Positions 15,665 to 24,286 are shown, counted from the first letter of the stretch. The stretch is DNA of 64,000 bases from CAYVBE01 sp964572825 (GCA_964572825.1 CAZNGS010000016.1:1-64000), one strand, 5' to 3'. The notes: generated by a model from the letters alone, not told the origin. Translations and numbers: made by a program.

Positions 15665-18133
15665 TCACGGTTGGGATCCGGTCGGCGTTTCGCCGGGCGG
15701 CGCCGAGCGGTGCCAGAAAAGCCCCCAGTACGCCCGGTCCGTCGCGTATGTGTCCAGGGGATCGTTCTTCGCGGCGAAATCCGACGGGAGAACTCCGAAG
15801 CGTTGCATTTCCTCCACGTATTCCGGCCGCGGCCGGAAGTCGGGCGTGAAATGGCGCGGCGTCCGAGCGGCCCGCTCCGCCGCGGCCCTCACGTCTGCCA
15901 GCAGTCTCTGGTAATCGGGGTCGGCGCGGCTTGTAAAGACATCGGCGGGCGGCGCGTCCTCGCCCCGGTGCTCCCAGGCGGCCGAGCGTTCCAGGCACAG
16001 GCCCAGACCGCCGCCTTTCCCGGACAGCGGAGCAAGCAGCGCGGGCGATTTCTCCGGACGCGAAAGATTGTAGCGATGGCCCATCACGCGGGACCAGCCC
16101 GTCGTCCAACGGTTCCTGAGGTCGGATGGACCATGGCAGGAGGCGCACCGGCGTTTGAGCACATTCTCGTCCACCTTTACCTTGACCGATCCGGTCCCCA
16201 GCGCACCGTAGGTTCCCGCGAAGGCGGCGCTTGACTCGATCCAGAGACGGATGCGGTCCATCTCGCGCCGGGTCAGCTCGACATCCTCGTGGCCTTCCTT
16301 CAATTCCTTCATCAGCGGGCTGGCTACCGCGCCGATCGAATAGGGGTCGCGGTTGCCGGGGCCCTGGAAGCCGTTGGAGACCAGGTCCTTCCAGAAAAGG
16401 TTGAGGTAGCTGTGGGTGAACGACGGGGCCAGGTCACCGGCCAGGCTCAGTCCGCCCGCGAACTTCTCGTAGTTATGGCACCGGACGCAGTGCCGGTCCC
16501 AGATGGGCTGTATGTCGCGCACGTAGTCGATGACCCGGGGCACGCCTTTGATGGGCGTGATCCGGTCCGGCGCCCGCTCCAGCGCCAGGAGGTCGCCCGC
16601 CCTTTCGGGCGGCGACATCGTCCTGGGTTCATGGCAACCTGCGCAGCCCGTGATCTCACCCGGCAGTACGCTGACGAAGCTCATCATGCGCTTCAGCGCC
16701 CGACCCCGTTCGTCCAGCGCCACGAAAAAGAACGGCCGGTTGGCGGGCAAGTTGAAATACGCCGAGCCGTCGCGCTCCACCGGAACCGTGCCCAGGATTC
16801 GGTGCAGGATGAAGGTGCTGACCAGGCTGACCTGGTCGGGGTCGACGCTGAAGCTCACCGGCTTGGGCAGCTCCTCCAGCACGAGCAGTTTCTTGACCTG
16901 TCCGCGCTCGACTCCGGGCATGTTCCTGCCGACGGTGACGTCACTCAGCAGCAGCGTCCCGGTGGGTTGGCTCCAGTCCACCACGTCCGGGACCATCCGC
17001 TCGCGGGGCCGGGGGACCAGGGGCCGGGGCTCATGCACCCACACCCGCTCCTCGCCGTCCTGCAGCGTGTAGAGGGGCTCGAAGTCGCCCCCGCCGTCCA
17101 TCACGTACAGGCTCTTCTGCGAGGCCAGCAGGAAGCAGTCCTCGGATAGCGCGTACGGGTCGCGCCAGCGATGCGCGTCGTACTTGTATTCGGCGATCGG
17201 TGCCGGATAGCCGTCGTTGAGCTGTCGTGCGGAGGGCAGATGGTCCGGGCCGCGGTCGGGATCGATTACCATCACCGGGCCGGCGTGTTCCATCGTGTTG
17301 TGAAAGGCGAAGGTGCTCACCACCCGATCGGTGCCCGGAATCGGCTTGGCGTCCAGCATCGCCACGCAGTTGCCGTGCTTCTTCATGTTGCCGTAGTAGG
17401 TCATCTGCCGCGTGCCGTCGGGATTGACCGTCCACAGATGGTGGTAGGCCACCTCGTCCCGGTCCACGTATTCCCACCGCGTGTAGAGGACACGCCCGTC
17501 GGGCAGCATCCAGGGCGTATTCTCGTGCTCCACCCCGGCGGAAATGCGGCGAATGTTGCCGCCGTCGGCATCGCAGCGGTACATGACGCCCACCTGCGAG
17601 CTCCAGCAGGGCACACGTCGCCGACAGCGCGAAGAGATGAAGACGATATCGCCACCCGGTGTGTAGGTGGGCTCTATGTCGTCGAACGGACCGTCAGTGA
17701 GCTGGCGGAGATCGGAGTCGTCGACGTCGATCTCGTAGAGATGATAGTAGTGCGTGCCCCCGGGCCGATAAGAGAACAGGACCTTCCCGGCATCGTAATG
17801 CACCTGCGGGTCGCGGACCGATCCCTCGGGATCGGCCAAAAGAACCCGGACTTTGCCGGTCCGCAGGTTCAGGCGGCAGAGCCTGCCCGGCCCGGTGCCG
17901 TGCCGGTATTCGTCGCCGTAGCGCCGTCCGTAATTCTCGTAGTAGTGCAGATCGCTCGGCTGCAGCCCCCGCACGGCGAACACGATCTCTTGCACGTGGG
18001 CGGGCATTGCGGAAGCCGGTCCGCCCGGCCGCCGTTCAGCGGCGCCAACCGGCGCAGTCTGTGCAGCGATCACAGCCAGCAGCAGAACCGCGTAATACGG
18101 AACCGTCCGCTGTGCCCGTGTCCGTTCTTCCAC
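15665..18133 (-). CDS. TolB-like propeller/c-type heme protein related to hydrazine synthase alpha (HzsA-like)
   Basis: The 822-residue exported protein starts with a hydrophobic signal segment (residues 11-32). Residues about 45-420 form a WD40/TolB-type propeller (DIEPTYTPGGDIVFISSR, ENTPWMLPDGRVLYTRW, MEHAGPVMVIDP). A middle domain leads to three CXXCH heme-attachment motifs: CAGCH 497-501, CVRCH 549-553 and CASCH 663-667. The order propeller, HZS-alpha middle domain, cytochrome c matches the wide family that includes anammox HzsA, but most members occur in non-anammox Planctomycetota and Verrucomicrobiota and are uncharacterised. No HzsB/HzsC partners or other anammox genes are present. 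It sits with GH36 and PQQ genes, suggesting an oxidoreductase or binding role in polymer use; that is inference. Confidence 0.8.
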   Translation of the reverse strand: MEERTRAQRTVPYYAVLLLAVIAAQTAPVGAAERRPGGPASAMPAHVQEIVFAVRGLQPSDLHYYENYGRRYGDEYRHGTGPGRLCRLNLRTGKVRVLLADPEGSVRDPQVHYDAGKVLFSYRPGGTHYYHLYEIDVDDSDLRQLTDGPFDDIEPTYTPGGDIVFISSRCRRRVPCWSSQVGVMYRCDADGGNIRRISAGVEHENTPWMLPDGRVLYTRWEYVDRDEVAYHHLWTVNPDGTRQMTYYGNMKKHGNCVAMLDAKPIPGTDRVVSTFAFHNTMEHAGPVMVIDPDRGPDHLPSARQLNDGYPAPIAEYKYDAHRWRDPYALSEDCFLLASQKSLYVMDGGGDFEPLYTLQDGEERVWVHEPRPLVPRPRERMVPDVVDWSQPTGTLLLSDVTVGRNMPGVERGQVKKLLVLEELPKPVSFSVDPDQVSLVSTFILHRILGTVPVERDGSAYFNLPANRPFFFVALDERGRALKRMMSFVSVLPGEITGCAGCHEPRTMSPPERAGDLLALERAPDRITPIKGVPRVIDYVRDIQPIWDRHCVRCHNYEKFAGGLSLAGDLAPSFTHSYLNLFWKDLVSNGFQGPGNRDPYSIGAVASPLMKELKEGHEDVELTRREMDRIRLWIESSAAFAGTYGALGTGSVKVKVDENVLKRRCASCHGPSDLRNRWTTGWSRVMGHRYNLSRPEKSPALLAPLSGKGGGLGLCLERSAAWEHRGEDAPPADVFTSRADPDYQRLLADVRAAAERAARTPRHFTPDFRPRPEYVEEMQRFGVLPSDFAAKNDPLDTYATDRAYWGLFWHRSAPPGETPTGSQP

Positions 18134-18216
18134 CTGTTCTCTTTTGTCTTTTTGCGGGTAGTCTTCGGGAATTCATCGAGCATAATACACATGTGAATCA
18201 TCCGCGTCAAGCCGAC

Positions 18217-19230
18217 TCATTGCTGCGCAGTTTCTTCGCCTGCCACGGAGCCGCGCTCGGTCAGTGAGTAGGGCATCCGCAGGGCCTCCTGGTCGGTTGC
18301 TTCGCCCGAAATCGCGTCGCAGATCAGGGCAACCGTTTCCTGCGCCAGGCTGTCGGCGTCCACACTGAGTGTGGTAAGAGGGGGCGCGAGGGCGGCACAA
18401 AGCAGGCTGTCGTTGAAGCCGATCACCGAAAGGTCCTGTGGAATCCGCAGGCCGGCCCGGTCCGCCGCGCGGTACAGGGGAATGGCCATCCAATCGGTGT
18501 AGACGACGCAACTGTCCACAGATCGGCTCTCGGCGAGCCGCCGCAGGGCCTGCGGCCCCTCCGCGCGGGGGATTTCCAGCACCTCAAAGCGGAGTCCCCG
18601 ATCGGCCGCTTCCTTCTCCAGGCTGGCGCGGCGGACCCCGACGGAATAGTGCTCCCCCGGCTCCTCCAGAAGCAGGGCAACGCTCCGCCGCCCGGCCCGC
18701 GCGAGGCGTTCGGCCGCCCGGGCGCAGGCCCCCTCCTCATCGTAGGTTATGCAGAGCGGTCCCGTGCGCCTGTTGGTGTTCACCTCCAACACCGGGATCG
18801 GCAGGGCGCCCAGTTCCGCGCTCAGGTGCTCTGGCAGCGGACCGAAGGCCACCAGACCGTCCACGCAATCTTCCTTCAGCAGTTTGGGCCGCTCCCCGGG
18901 GTCGGCGGGCGTCTCCTCCAGCAGCACCATCAGGTCGCGCCACTTGGCGAACTTCAGCACCAGCCCCAGCGTTCGCAGCGGAACGCACTCGATCCAGGGC
19001 ATCATGACCCCGATGGCCCCGTGGCGCCGCCTGACGAATTGCCGGGCGGTTCGATTGGGGCGGTAGCCAAGCTCCTCTGCGGCGTCGAGGACCTTCCGGC
19101 GGGTGCCCTCGCTGAACCGTACGTTAGATTCTGGTCTGGGGTTCAAAACGGCCGACACGGTGCGCTTGGACACTCCGGCCGCGTCGGCGATATGCGACAT
19201 CGTCACCGATCGCCTTTCTCCGCCGTTCAT
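18217..19230 (-). CDS. LacI family transcriptional regulator
   Basis: The 337-residue protein has an N-terminal LacI helix-turn-helix (SHIADAAGVSKRTVSAVLN, about residues 12-30) with the hinge helix at RKVLDAAEELGYRPNRTARQF, followed by a periplasmic-binding-protein-like effector domain (VMMPWIECVP, DGLVAFGP, VYTDWMAIPLYRAADRAGLRIPQDLSVIGFND, LTTLSVD). Such regulators bind a sugar or derivative and repress or activate nearby catabolic genes. It lies between the GH36/propeller genes and the phosphofructokinase gene on the same strand, so these are its likely targets. The start lies ten bases after the phosphofructokinase stop, so it may be cotranscribed from that promoter. Effector sugar unknown. 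Confidence 0.93.
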   Translation of the reverse strand: MNGGERRSVTMSHIADAAGVSKRTVSAVLNPRPESNVRFSEGTRRKVLDAAEELGYRPNRTARQFVRRRHGAIGVMMPWIECVPLRTLGLVLKFAKWRDLMVLLEETPADPGERPKLLKEDCVDGLVAFGPLPEHLSAELGALPIPVLEVNTNRRTGPLCITYDEEGACARAAERLARAGRRSVALLLEEPGEHYSVGVRRASLEKEAADRGLRFEVLEIPRAEGPQALRRLAESRSVDSCVVYTDWMAIPLYRAADRAGLRIPQDLSVIGFNDSLLCAALAPPLTTLSVDADSLAQETVALICDAISGEATDQEALRMPYSLTERGSVAGEETAQQ

Positions 19231-19240
19231 TGCCCCGCGA

Positions 19241-20557
19241 TCACTCTTTGACGTAGGGGTTCTCCTTGGTCTTCTCGGGCACGTGCACGGCCTGGAATTT
19301 CATCTTCGAGTGCTGCGGCAGGGCGACCGGCCCGCCGATGGTGGCGATGAACTCGTCGATGAATTCCTGCGTCGGGCCATGGATGCCGTTGATGAACTCC
19401 ATCGGCACGGTGCGCTCCTTGCCCGCGATGTTGGCCAGGTCCGTCAAGCCCGTTCCCATCGTGCTGCCGTTGCGCTGCAGGATCACCGACTTCTTCGTCT
19501 CACCCGCTGTCATCGCCTCCATGCTGGCGTAGCCCACCCGGTAGGCCTCCGAGGCGTCGATCTCGCTCATCATGCAGCTTCGCTGGATGTGCTGCGGGTT
19601 CAGCGTGCAGTCCTTGACCCTGCCCGGCACGGCCTCCACCTTCAGCTCGGACTCGACGAGCTGCGTCAGGAAGGTGGCTGGTGAGAATGACGCGGCCCGG
19701 CCGTGCTGGATGTTGCCGTGCTGGTCCCGGATCACCTCGGTGCCGTAGACCTCCGCGATGCTTTTGCCGGTGTCCTTGTCGGTCAGGTCTTCCTGCACCA
19801 CGATGACGGCCTCGCCGACGCGCTCCAGGCAGTCCGCCACGGCGTCCAGGAAGGCCTGCTTGTCGAACTCGACCTCCTTGCACATGATGATCTGCGGCGG
19901 CGCGTCCGGCACCATGTCGCCCTTGGGGTCCACGCGGGCGAACGCGGTGGCATGGGCCAGCCAGCCGGCCTTGCGGCCCATTACCTGGTAGACGACTACC
20001 GGTGCGATGTCATAGCCCTGGAATATGGTGCCGTCGTCCCTGCGGAAGTTGGCTTTAACCCGGTAGGAGGAGAAGTCACTGTGTACGTTGCGCAGCGCGG
20101 TGGCGTTGTAGAGCGATGCCGAGCCCCAGCCCGGGCAGTGGTGTGTGGCGGGCAGGTCGTTGTCCACGGTCTTGATGGCGTGGATGGCCGCCACGTCCGC
20201 CACGTCGGTGAGCCCGAGGAGCTGATCGGCGCTGTCGTTTCCACCGATGTAGATGACCCCGTCACAGCCCAGCGCCTCAAGGTTCTCGGCGATTCTCTTA
20301 TACTGTTCCTCTTTGGGCTTGATGCGGGTCGTCTTCAGCCCGGCGCCGGGGCCGTTGAAGACGAACGACATCGGGTCCATGTTCGTCAGGTCCACGATGT
20401 TGCCGTCGATGTTGGCGTTCAGCAGGCCCTCCAGGCCGTTGATCATGCCGTAGACTTCGAGGCCCGCGTTCTGGGCGGCGTCGATGATGCCGGCGACTTC
20501 CCAGTCGATCACGGGCGTGGGACCGCCGGACTCGCCAACGATTATCCTGCTGACCAT
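19241..20557 (-). CDS. pfp: Pyrophosphate-type 6-phosphofructokinase
   Basis: The 438-residue enzyme phosphorylates fructose-6-phosphate at the committed step of glycolysis, reversibly if PPi is the donor. The ATG at 20557 has GGAGG upstream and starts MVSRIIVGESGGPTPVI. Motifs are IGGNDSAD, IKTVDNDLP and VVYQVMGRKAGWLA. ATP enzymes have Gly in the GGDG position, whereas here an Asp (GGND) and the Lys before TVDND follow the PPi-type pattern. GGND instead of GGDD is a mild variation. The gene has its own promoter and a leader hairpin. Its neighbours (LacI regulator, glycosidases) suggest it receives sugars released from polymers. Confidence 0.9.
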   Translation of the reverse strand: MVSRIIVGESGGPTPVIDWEVAGIIDAAQNAGLEVYGMINGLEGLLNANIDGNIVDLTNMDPMSFVFNGPGAGLKTTRIKPKEEQYKRIAENLEALGCDGVIYIGGNDSADQLLGLTDVADVAAIHAIKTVDNDLPATHHCPGWGSASLYNATALRNVHSDFSSYRVKANFRRDDGTIFQGYDIAPVVVYQVMGRKAGWLAHATAFARVDPKGDMVPDAPPQIIMCKEVEFDKQAFLDAVADCLERVGEAVIVVQEDLTDKDTGKSIAEVYGTEVIRDQHGNIQHGRAASFSPATFLTQLVESELKVEAVPGRVKDCTLNPQHIQRSCMMSEIDASEAYRVGYASMEAMTAGETKKSVILQRNGSTMGTGLTDLANIAGKERTVPMEFINGIHGPTQEFIDEFIATIGGPVALPQHSKMKFQAVHVPEKTKENPYVKE

Positions 20558-20595
20558 GAGAGAACCTCCGCGTGAAAAGGGTGTCCGTGAGAACG

Positions 20596-20615
20596 GGGGA
20601 GGCGAATGCCTCCCC
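20596..20615 (-). promoter_or_regulatory. Leader hairpin upstream of phosphofructokinase
   Basis: A perfect 8-bp GC-rich stem, GGGGAGGC with GCCTCCCC and a 4-base GAAT loop, lies between the predicted -10 (20627-20632) and the start codon at 20557. There is no T-tract, so it is not an intrinsic terminator. It could stabilise the mRNA or bind a protein. Confidence 0.5.
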
Positions 20616-20626
20616 GCAAGGTCATC

Positions 20627-20655
20627 ACTATAATGAAAAGCGCCCGGCGGCGCAA
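20627..20655 (-). promoter_or_regulatory. Candidate sigma-70 promoter for phosphofructokinase
   Basis: On the minus strand TTGCGC (20655-20650) and TATAGT (20632-20627) are 17 bases apart and about 70 bases upstream of the start codon. The -35 ends 20 bases from the left inverted repeat of the four-helix-bundle cassette, so transcription that reads through the cassette could also reach the gene. Confidence 0.55.
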
Positions 20656-20675
20656 ACCCTGGGATACGACCACAC

Positions 20676-21454
20676 GGACTGACACGGACCTGCACGGACC
20701 GGGGGCGGGGGGTCACCCTTTGTTGTTTCGGCGTTGTCGGTCCCTCGCTTTTGTCCTTGTCCGGTACAGCCTTTCCGTGAACCCGCCTTCCTGCTCGAAG
20801 GCATCGGCCTGGGACGCCACCTGCCGCTCCAGCAGGTAGCAGCATACATTCAGCAGGGACAACGCCGCATTGGCCACGAGCGACGAGTAGGGTACGGCAG
20901 GGGCTTTTCCGTCGTCCGTGTTCGTCCGTGTCCGTCCGTGTTCTTCGTGCACCCACGCCCGCACTTCTTCCAGAGTCGAGCACCGCCGCGCTTTAAACCG
21001 CTCCAATGCCGACTGTTCCGGCTCCCACTGCGGCAGTCCCCGCTGGCGCAGGAAATCCTCGTAATCCAGCCGCAGCTCCTCCAGGCTGGCCCGAGCGACG
21101 TTCGTCAGCTTCAGCTCCATCTTCTTCGAGGTGCCCGATGCCTGGCTGCCTTCGGCGATGTTCTGCACCCCCGACCTGGCCGCCTGGACCATCTGATCGT
21201 GAGTGCGGCTTCGTTCGTCGATATACAGATCACAAAAGCGCACCGTGACGTCATAGATCACTTGTGCGAGCCGGAAACTCTTCAGGTTCCGGTACCCGCC
21301 GTGTTTTGGGATCAGGTCGTTGTCAGTCATGTCTGGTCCCCTGCAAGATAAAGGCGGTGCGCCCGAAGCACGGACGCCCACGGACCTACACGGACGCTGT
21401 GCGGAGCGGCTGTTTTCCTTGCCCCTGTCCGTCCGTGCAGGTCCGTGTCGGTCC
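20676..21454. mobile_element. 779-bp cassette bounded by 24-bp inverted repeats and carrying a four-helix-bundle gene
   Basis: The 24 bases at 20676-20699 (beginning GGACTGACACGG) are the reverse complement of 21431-21454 with a single mismatch. The cassette contains only the four-helix-bundle/suffix gene. Further copies of the same GTCCGTG/CACGGAC unit occur at 21379-21395, able to pair 16 of 17 with 21431-21447, and inside the gene at 20911-20942. The right end stops seven bases from the sulfatase stop codon, and the left end lies just upstream of the phosphofructokinase promoter. No target-site duplication or transposase was found, so mobility is an inference from structure. Confidence 0.6.
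20713..21330 (-). CDS. Four-helix-bundle protein with C-terminal suffix domain
   Basis: The 205-residue protein starts at the ATG at 21330 behind AGGGGACC. The N-terminal part (about 12-100) is a four-helix bundle of the 23S rRNA intervening-sequence/Avd-like family: YRNLKSFRLAQVIYDVTVRFC, DQMVQAARSGVQNIAEGSQASGTSKK and NVARASLEELRLDYEDFL. The C-terminal part (about 152-205) matches the four-helix-bundle suffix domain: SLVANAALSLLNVCCYLLERQ and FEQEGGFTERLYR. Between them is a polar linker (HEEHGRTRTNTDDGK) translated from the same GTCCGTG repeat that bounds the cassette. Family function is unknown; relatives are encoded in 23S rRNA insertions and beside diversity-generating retroelements, neither of which is seen here. 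Confidence 0.88.
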   Translation of the reverse strand: MTDNDLIPKHGGYRNLKSFRLAQVIYDVTVRFCDLYIDERSRTHDQMVQAARSGVQNIAEGSQASGTSKKMELKLTNVARASLEELRLDYEDFLRQRGLPQWEPEQSALERFKARRCSTLEEVRAWVHEEHGRTRTNTDDGKAPAVPYSSLVANAALSLLNVCCYLLERQVASQADAFEQEGGFTERLYRTRTKARDRQRRNNKG

Positions 21455-21460
21455 TTATAG

Positions 21461-22795
21461 TTACTCTGCCGGGTCTATGTCCACCTCCAACCCCTCCACC
21501 TCGGCGATATGGCCCTCGAGGATTTCGGACAGCCGCGCCCGCACGTCGGCGTATTCGGGGTCTCGCACCAGGTTGTTCCGTTCGTGCGGATCCTCTTCCA
21601 GGTCGTAGAGGTAATCCTCGACGTAATGCTCGCTTCCCGCATCCTCCCAGCCGTTCTTCTCCGGGGCGCGGAGGGAATACTTCCACCGGTCGGTGCGCAC
21701 GGCGCGGCCCACGTGGCTCTCGCTGATCTGGATGAACACGTCCTGCCGCCAGTCTTCGGCGGTTCCGTCCACCAGGTCCTGCAGCGGGCGCCCGCGCATG
21801 TAGTCGGGAACCTCCACGCCGGCCGTGCGCAGGAGGGTGGGGGGCAGGTCGATCAGGCTGACCAGCTCGTCGCGGACCTGCCCGCCGCGGAAGCCGGGCC
21901 CGCTGATGGCCATGGGCACGCGGACGCAGCCCTCGTGGCAGGCGCGCTTGTACTCGTTGTTGCGGGTGCGGAAGTGGGAGCCGTGATCGCTGGTGAAGAC
22001 AATGAGGGTGTCCTGGGCGATGCCCAGCTTCTCCAGCTCGTCGCGTATGCGTCCCAGGTTCCTGTCCAGACTGTTGATGCAGCCCAGATAGTCGGGGAAG
22101 TTCTCGCGCCAGTCGCCCTCGGTGTCCACCAGGTCGCCCGGCACCTCAAAGTCGCCGAAGCGTTCTTTGGACCCGTCGGGCCCCTCGTAGCGGTTGTGAT
22201 CGTTCTGGTGGTGGGGCTCCAGGTAGGAAAGGAACAGGAAAAAGGGCCGCTCCGGCGTGCGGCTGCGCAGGTAGTCCAGGACGAAATCGGTCTGGCAGTC
22301 CACCCGGTAGCCCTTGAATTCCACCTTCTCCATGTCGGCGTTGAACATGTGGCCGTCATAGCCGTGGGAGGTGAACTCCAGCACGTCGGAGGCCAGCCAG
22401 TAGTCCTTGTAGCCGCCGCGGCGCTCCAGGGGGACGGGTTCGGTGCGGTAGTTGAACTCGCCGCTGGTGGAGGCGAGGTGCCATTTGCCGATGTAACCCA
22501 CCTCGTAACCGGCCTCGGACATCCAGTGGGCCAGGGTCTTATGGTCCTGGGGCAGGGCGATGGCGTTGCGGAAGCACCCCGTCTCGGTGGCGTACTTGCC
22601 GGTCTGGAGGCAGGAGCGCGCCGGGCCGCAGACGGGCTGAGGGGTGAAGGCGTGCTCGAACCGCACGCCTTCGCCGGCCATGCGGTCCAGGTTGGGGGTC
22701 ACATCCAGCGGCTGGCCGTAGGCGCCCACGGTATCCCAGCGCTGCTGATCGGTGAAAAAGAACAGAACGTTGGGCAGACTCGTGCCGTCGCTCAT
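21461..22795 (-). CDS. Sulfatase (formylglycine type I), no signal peptide
   Basis: The 444-residue protein is an alkaline-phosphatase-fold sulfatase. The modification site is C56-G-P-A-R60 (PVCGPARSCLQTGKY), in which Cys56 would be oxidised to formylglycine. Metal and substrate motifs include FFFTDQQRWD, IGKWHLA, PHHQNDHN and FTSDHGSHF. The C-terminus has the usual DLEEDPHERNNL. Homologues hydrolyse sulfate esters of carbohydrates or other organics. No export signal is seen, so it probably acts in the cytoplasm on imported fragments. It is 12 bases from the next sulfatase on the same strand, forming an operon. A maturase (anSME or FGE) is not in the window. Confidence 0.93.
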   Translation of the reverse strand: MSDGTSLPNVLFFFTDQQRWDTVGAYGQPLDVTPNLDRMAGEGVRFEHAFTPQPVCGPARSCLQTGKYATETGCFRNAIALPQDHKTLAHWMSEAGYEVGYIGKWHLASTSGEFNYRTEPVPLERRGGYKDYWLASDVLEFTSHGYDGHMFNADMEKVEFKGYRVDCQTDFVLDYLRSRTPERPFFLFLSYLEPHHQNDHNRYEGPDGSKERFGDFEVPGDLVDTEGDWRENFPDYLGCINSLDRNLGRIRDELEKLGIAQDTLIVFTSDHGSHFRTRNNEYKRACHEGCVRVPMAISGPGFRGGQVRDELVSLIDLPPTLLRTAGVEVPDYMRGRPLQDLVDGTAEDWRQDVFIQISESHVGRAVRTDRWKYSLRAPEKNGWEDAGSEHYVEDYLYDLEEDPHERNNLVRDPEYADVRARLSEILEGHIAEVEGLEVDIDPAE

Positions 22796-22807
22796 GGGTC
22801 AACTCCT

Positions 22808-24286
22808 CTACTCGGCGGAGAAGTTACGCTGATCGGGGTCGTGGGGAACGACGTCCCCGGTTTCCAGGAAGAACGTAAGAAGTCGGTCTTTGAGCCGGGC
22901 CAGCGCGTCGGCGTACTCGGGCTCGTCAATGACGTTCCTGAGCTCCTCGGGGTCGTTGCGCAGGTCGTAGAGTTCGTCCTGCTCGTAGAGCCGGCGCACG
23001 TATTTCAGCTCTTTGGTTCGGCACATGACGCCCTTGGTGTGTTCGGGTCCATCCTGCCACTGGAACCTGAGGCGAGGGTAGTAGAGGCCGTGGGGGTCCT
23101 GGTTGCTTTCCAGTTCTTTGCAGTGCTCTTCACCGTGGAGTCGGCCGCCTTCGCAGAAGACCGCTTCGCGGTGCTGATCCGTGTCCCCGGCCAGTACCGG
23201 CACCAGAGACCGACCGAAGTGCGTGTAATCGGGCTGGACGCCGGCCAGATCGTACACAGTGGCGGGAAAATCGACCAGTTCGACCAGTGCTTCGCTTATT
23301 CGCGGGGCGACTCCAGCGCATGCCGGCGGCTTGATTAGGAAGGGCACCCGGGTGAGGACGTCCTCGAAGGTGTTCTGGGTCTTCTCCACCAGTCCGTAAT
23401 CGCCGGTGTAATCCCCGTGATCTGCGAAGAAGAAAATGGCGGTGTCGTCGTATATGCCGGCTTCTTTGAGCGCGTCCACCACGAGGCCGAATTGGTGATC
23501 GACCCGGGCACACATGCCAAAATAGGTCGCGCGTAACTCTCGCCACCGGTCCTCGGACCAGCCCCGCAGGTTTTGCGTTTCCCAAATGCCCTTCAGGAGG
23601 CTGGATTTGCCGGGCCATTCCTCGGGAGCGGGAATGCGCGCGGGCACCGCCTCGCGGTCGATCATGGAATACCAGGGCTCCTCCACCGCGTAGGGGGGAT
23701 GGGGGTAAGTGAGCGGCAGAAAGATGCAGAGCGGGCGGTCCGCGGGCCTGTCCCTGACCTGCTCCACCGCTCCGAGGACGTTGATCCAGTCGCTGTCGCG
23801 GTAGACTTCGTCGTCTCCGGTGGAGAGTCGGCCCACGTAGAAAGAGAAGAACGTGTCGCTGCCCGGTTCGCCACGCCACTCCTCCCGTCGGTCCATCTGC
23901 CACATGGGCTTCGGCTGCGCCCCGGAGTAGTGCACGTCGCAGTAAGGCTCCCACGAGCCCTGCCCGGGCACCAGGTCGTTTTTCCCACCCCACCAGACGA
24001 AATACCCGGCGTCCTTGAGCTGTTTGAGCAGCACGGGTTCGTCGCGCCGCAGCATGTGGAACATGGTGCGATGGCCGCGCACGTGCGGATACCATCCGGT
24101 CATGAATGAGCACCGGCTGGGCGTGCAGACGGGGTTCTGGCAGAAAGCCCGGCGGAATGATACCGCGTCCGAGGCGACCAGCCGATCGAGGTTGGGCGTC
24201 ACGGCAGCGGGATTGCCCATGTGGTGGAGGGCGTCGCCGCGCCACTGGTCGGGATTGAAGATGACGATGTGGGGTTGTTTGCCCAT
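22808..24286 (-). CDS. Sulfatase (formylglycine type I), no signal peptide
   Basis: The 492-residue protein starts at the ATG at 24286, preceded by GGGAGGG; upstream in-frame codons read antisense through unrelated sequence. The signature is C54-T-P-S-R58 (NPVCTPSRCSFMTGWYPHVRG). Other motifs are IVIFNPDQWRGD, WWGGKNDL, PHPPY and FFADHGDYTGDYGLVEK, and the end has ELYDLRNDPEELRN. It is the promoter-proximal member of the two-sulfatase operon. It is only distantly similar to its neighbour, so the pair probably act on different linkages rather than arising by recent duplication. Substrate unknown; sugar-sulfate is likely from context. Confidence 0.93.
   Translation of the reverse strand: MGKQPHIVIFNPDQWRGDALHHMGNPAAVTPNLDRLVASDAVSFRRAFCQNPVCTPSRCSFMTGWYPHVRGHRTMFHMLRRDEPVLLKQLKDAGYFVWWGGKNDLVPGQGSWEPYCDVHYSGAQPKPMWQMDRREEWRGEPGSDTFFSFYVGRLSTGDDEVYRDSDWINVLGAVEQVRDRPADRPLCIFLPLTYPHPPYAVEEPWYSMIDREAVPARIPAPEEWPGKSSLLKGIWETQNLRGWSEDRWRELRATYFGMCARVDHQFGLVVDALKEAGIYDDTAIFFFADHGDYTGDYGLVEKTQNTFEDVLTRVPFLIKPPACAGVAPRISEALVELVDFPATVYDLAGVQPDYTHFGRSLVPVLAGDTDQHREAVFCEGGRLHGEEHCKELESNQDPHGLYYPRLRFQWQDGPEHTKGVMCRTKELKYVRRLYEQDELYDLRNDPEELRNVIDEPEYADALARLKDRLLTFFLETGDVVPHDPDQRNFSAE

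Noticed and set aside
15665..18133. Evidence for anammox metabolism
   Set aside because: HzsA-like architecture is widespread outside anammox bacteria, and no hzsB, hzsC, hydrazine dehydrogenase or nitrite genes are in the window.
20676..21454. CRISPR array or 23S rRNA intervening sequence
   Set aside because: The GTCCGTG units are irregular without unique spacers, and there is no rRNA sequence around the four-helix-bundle gene.
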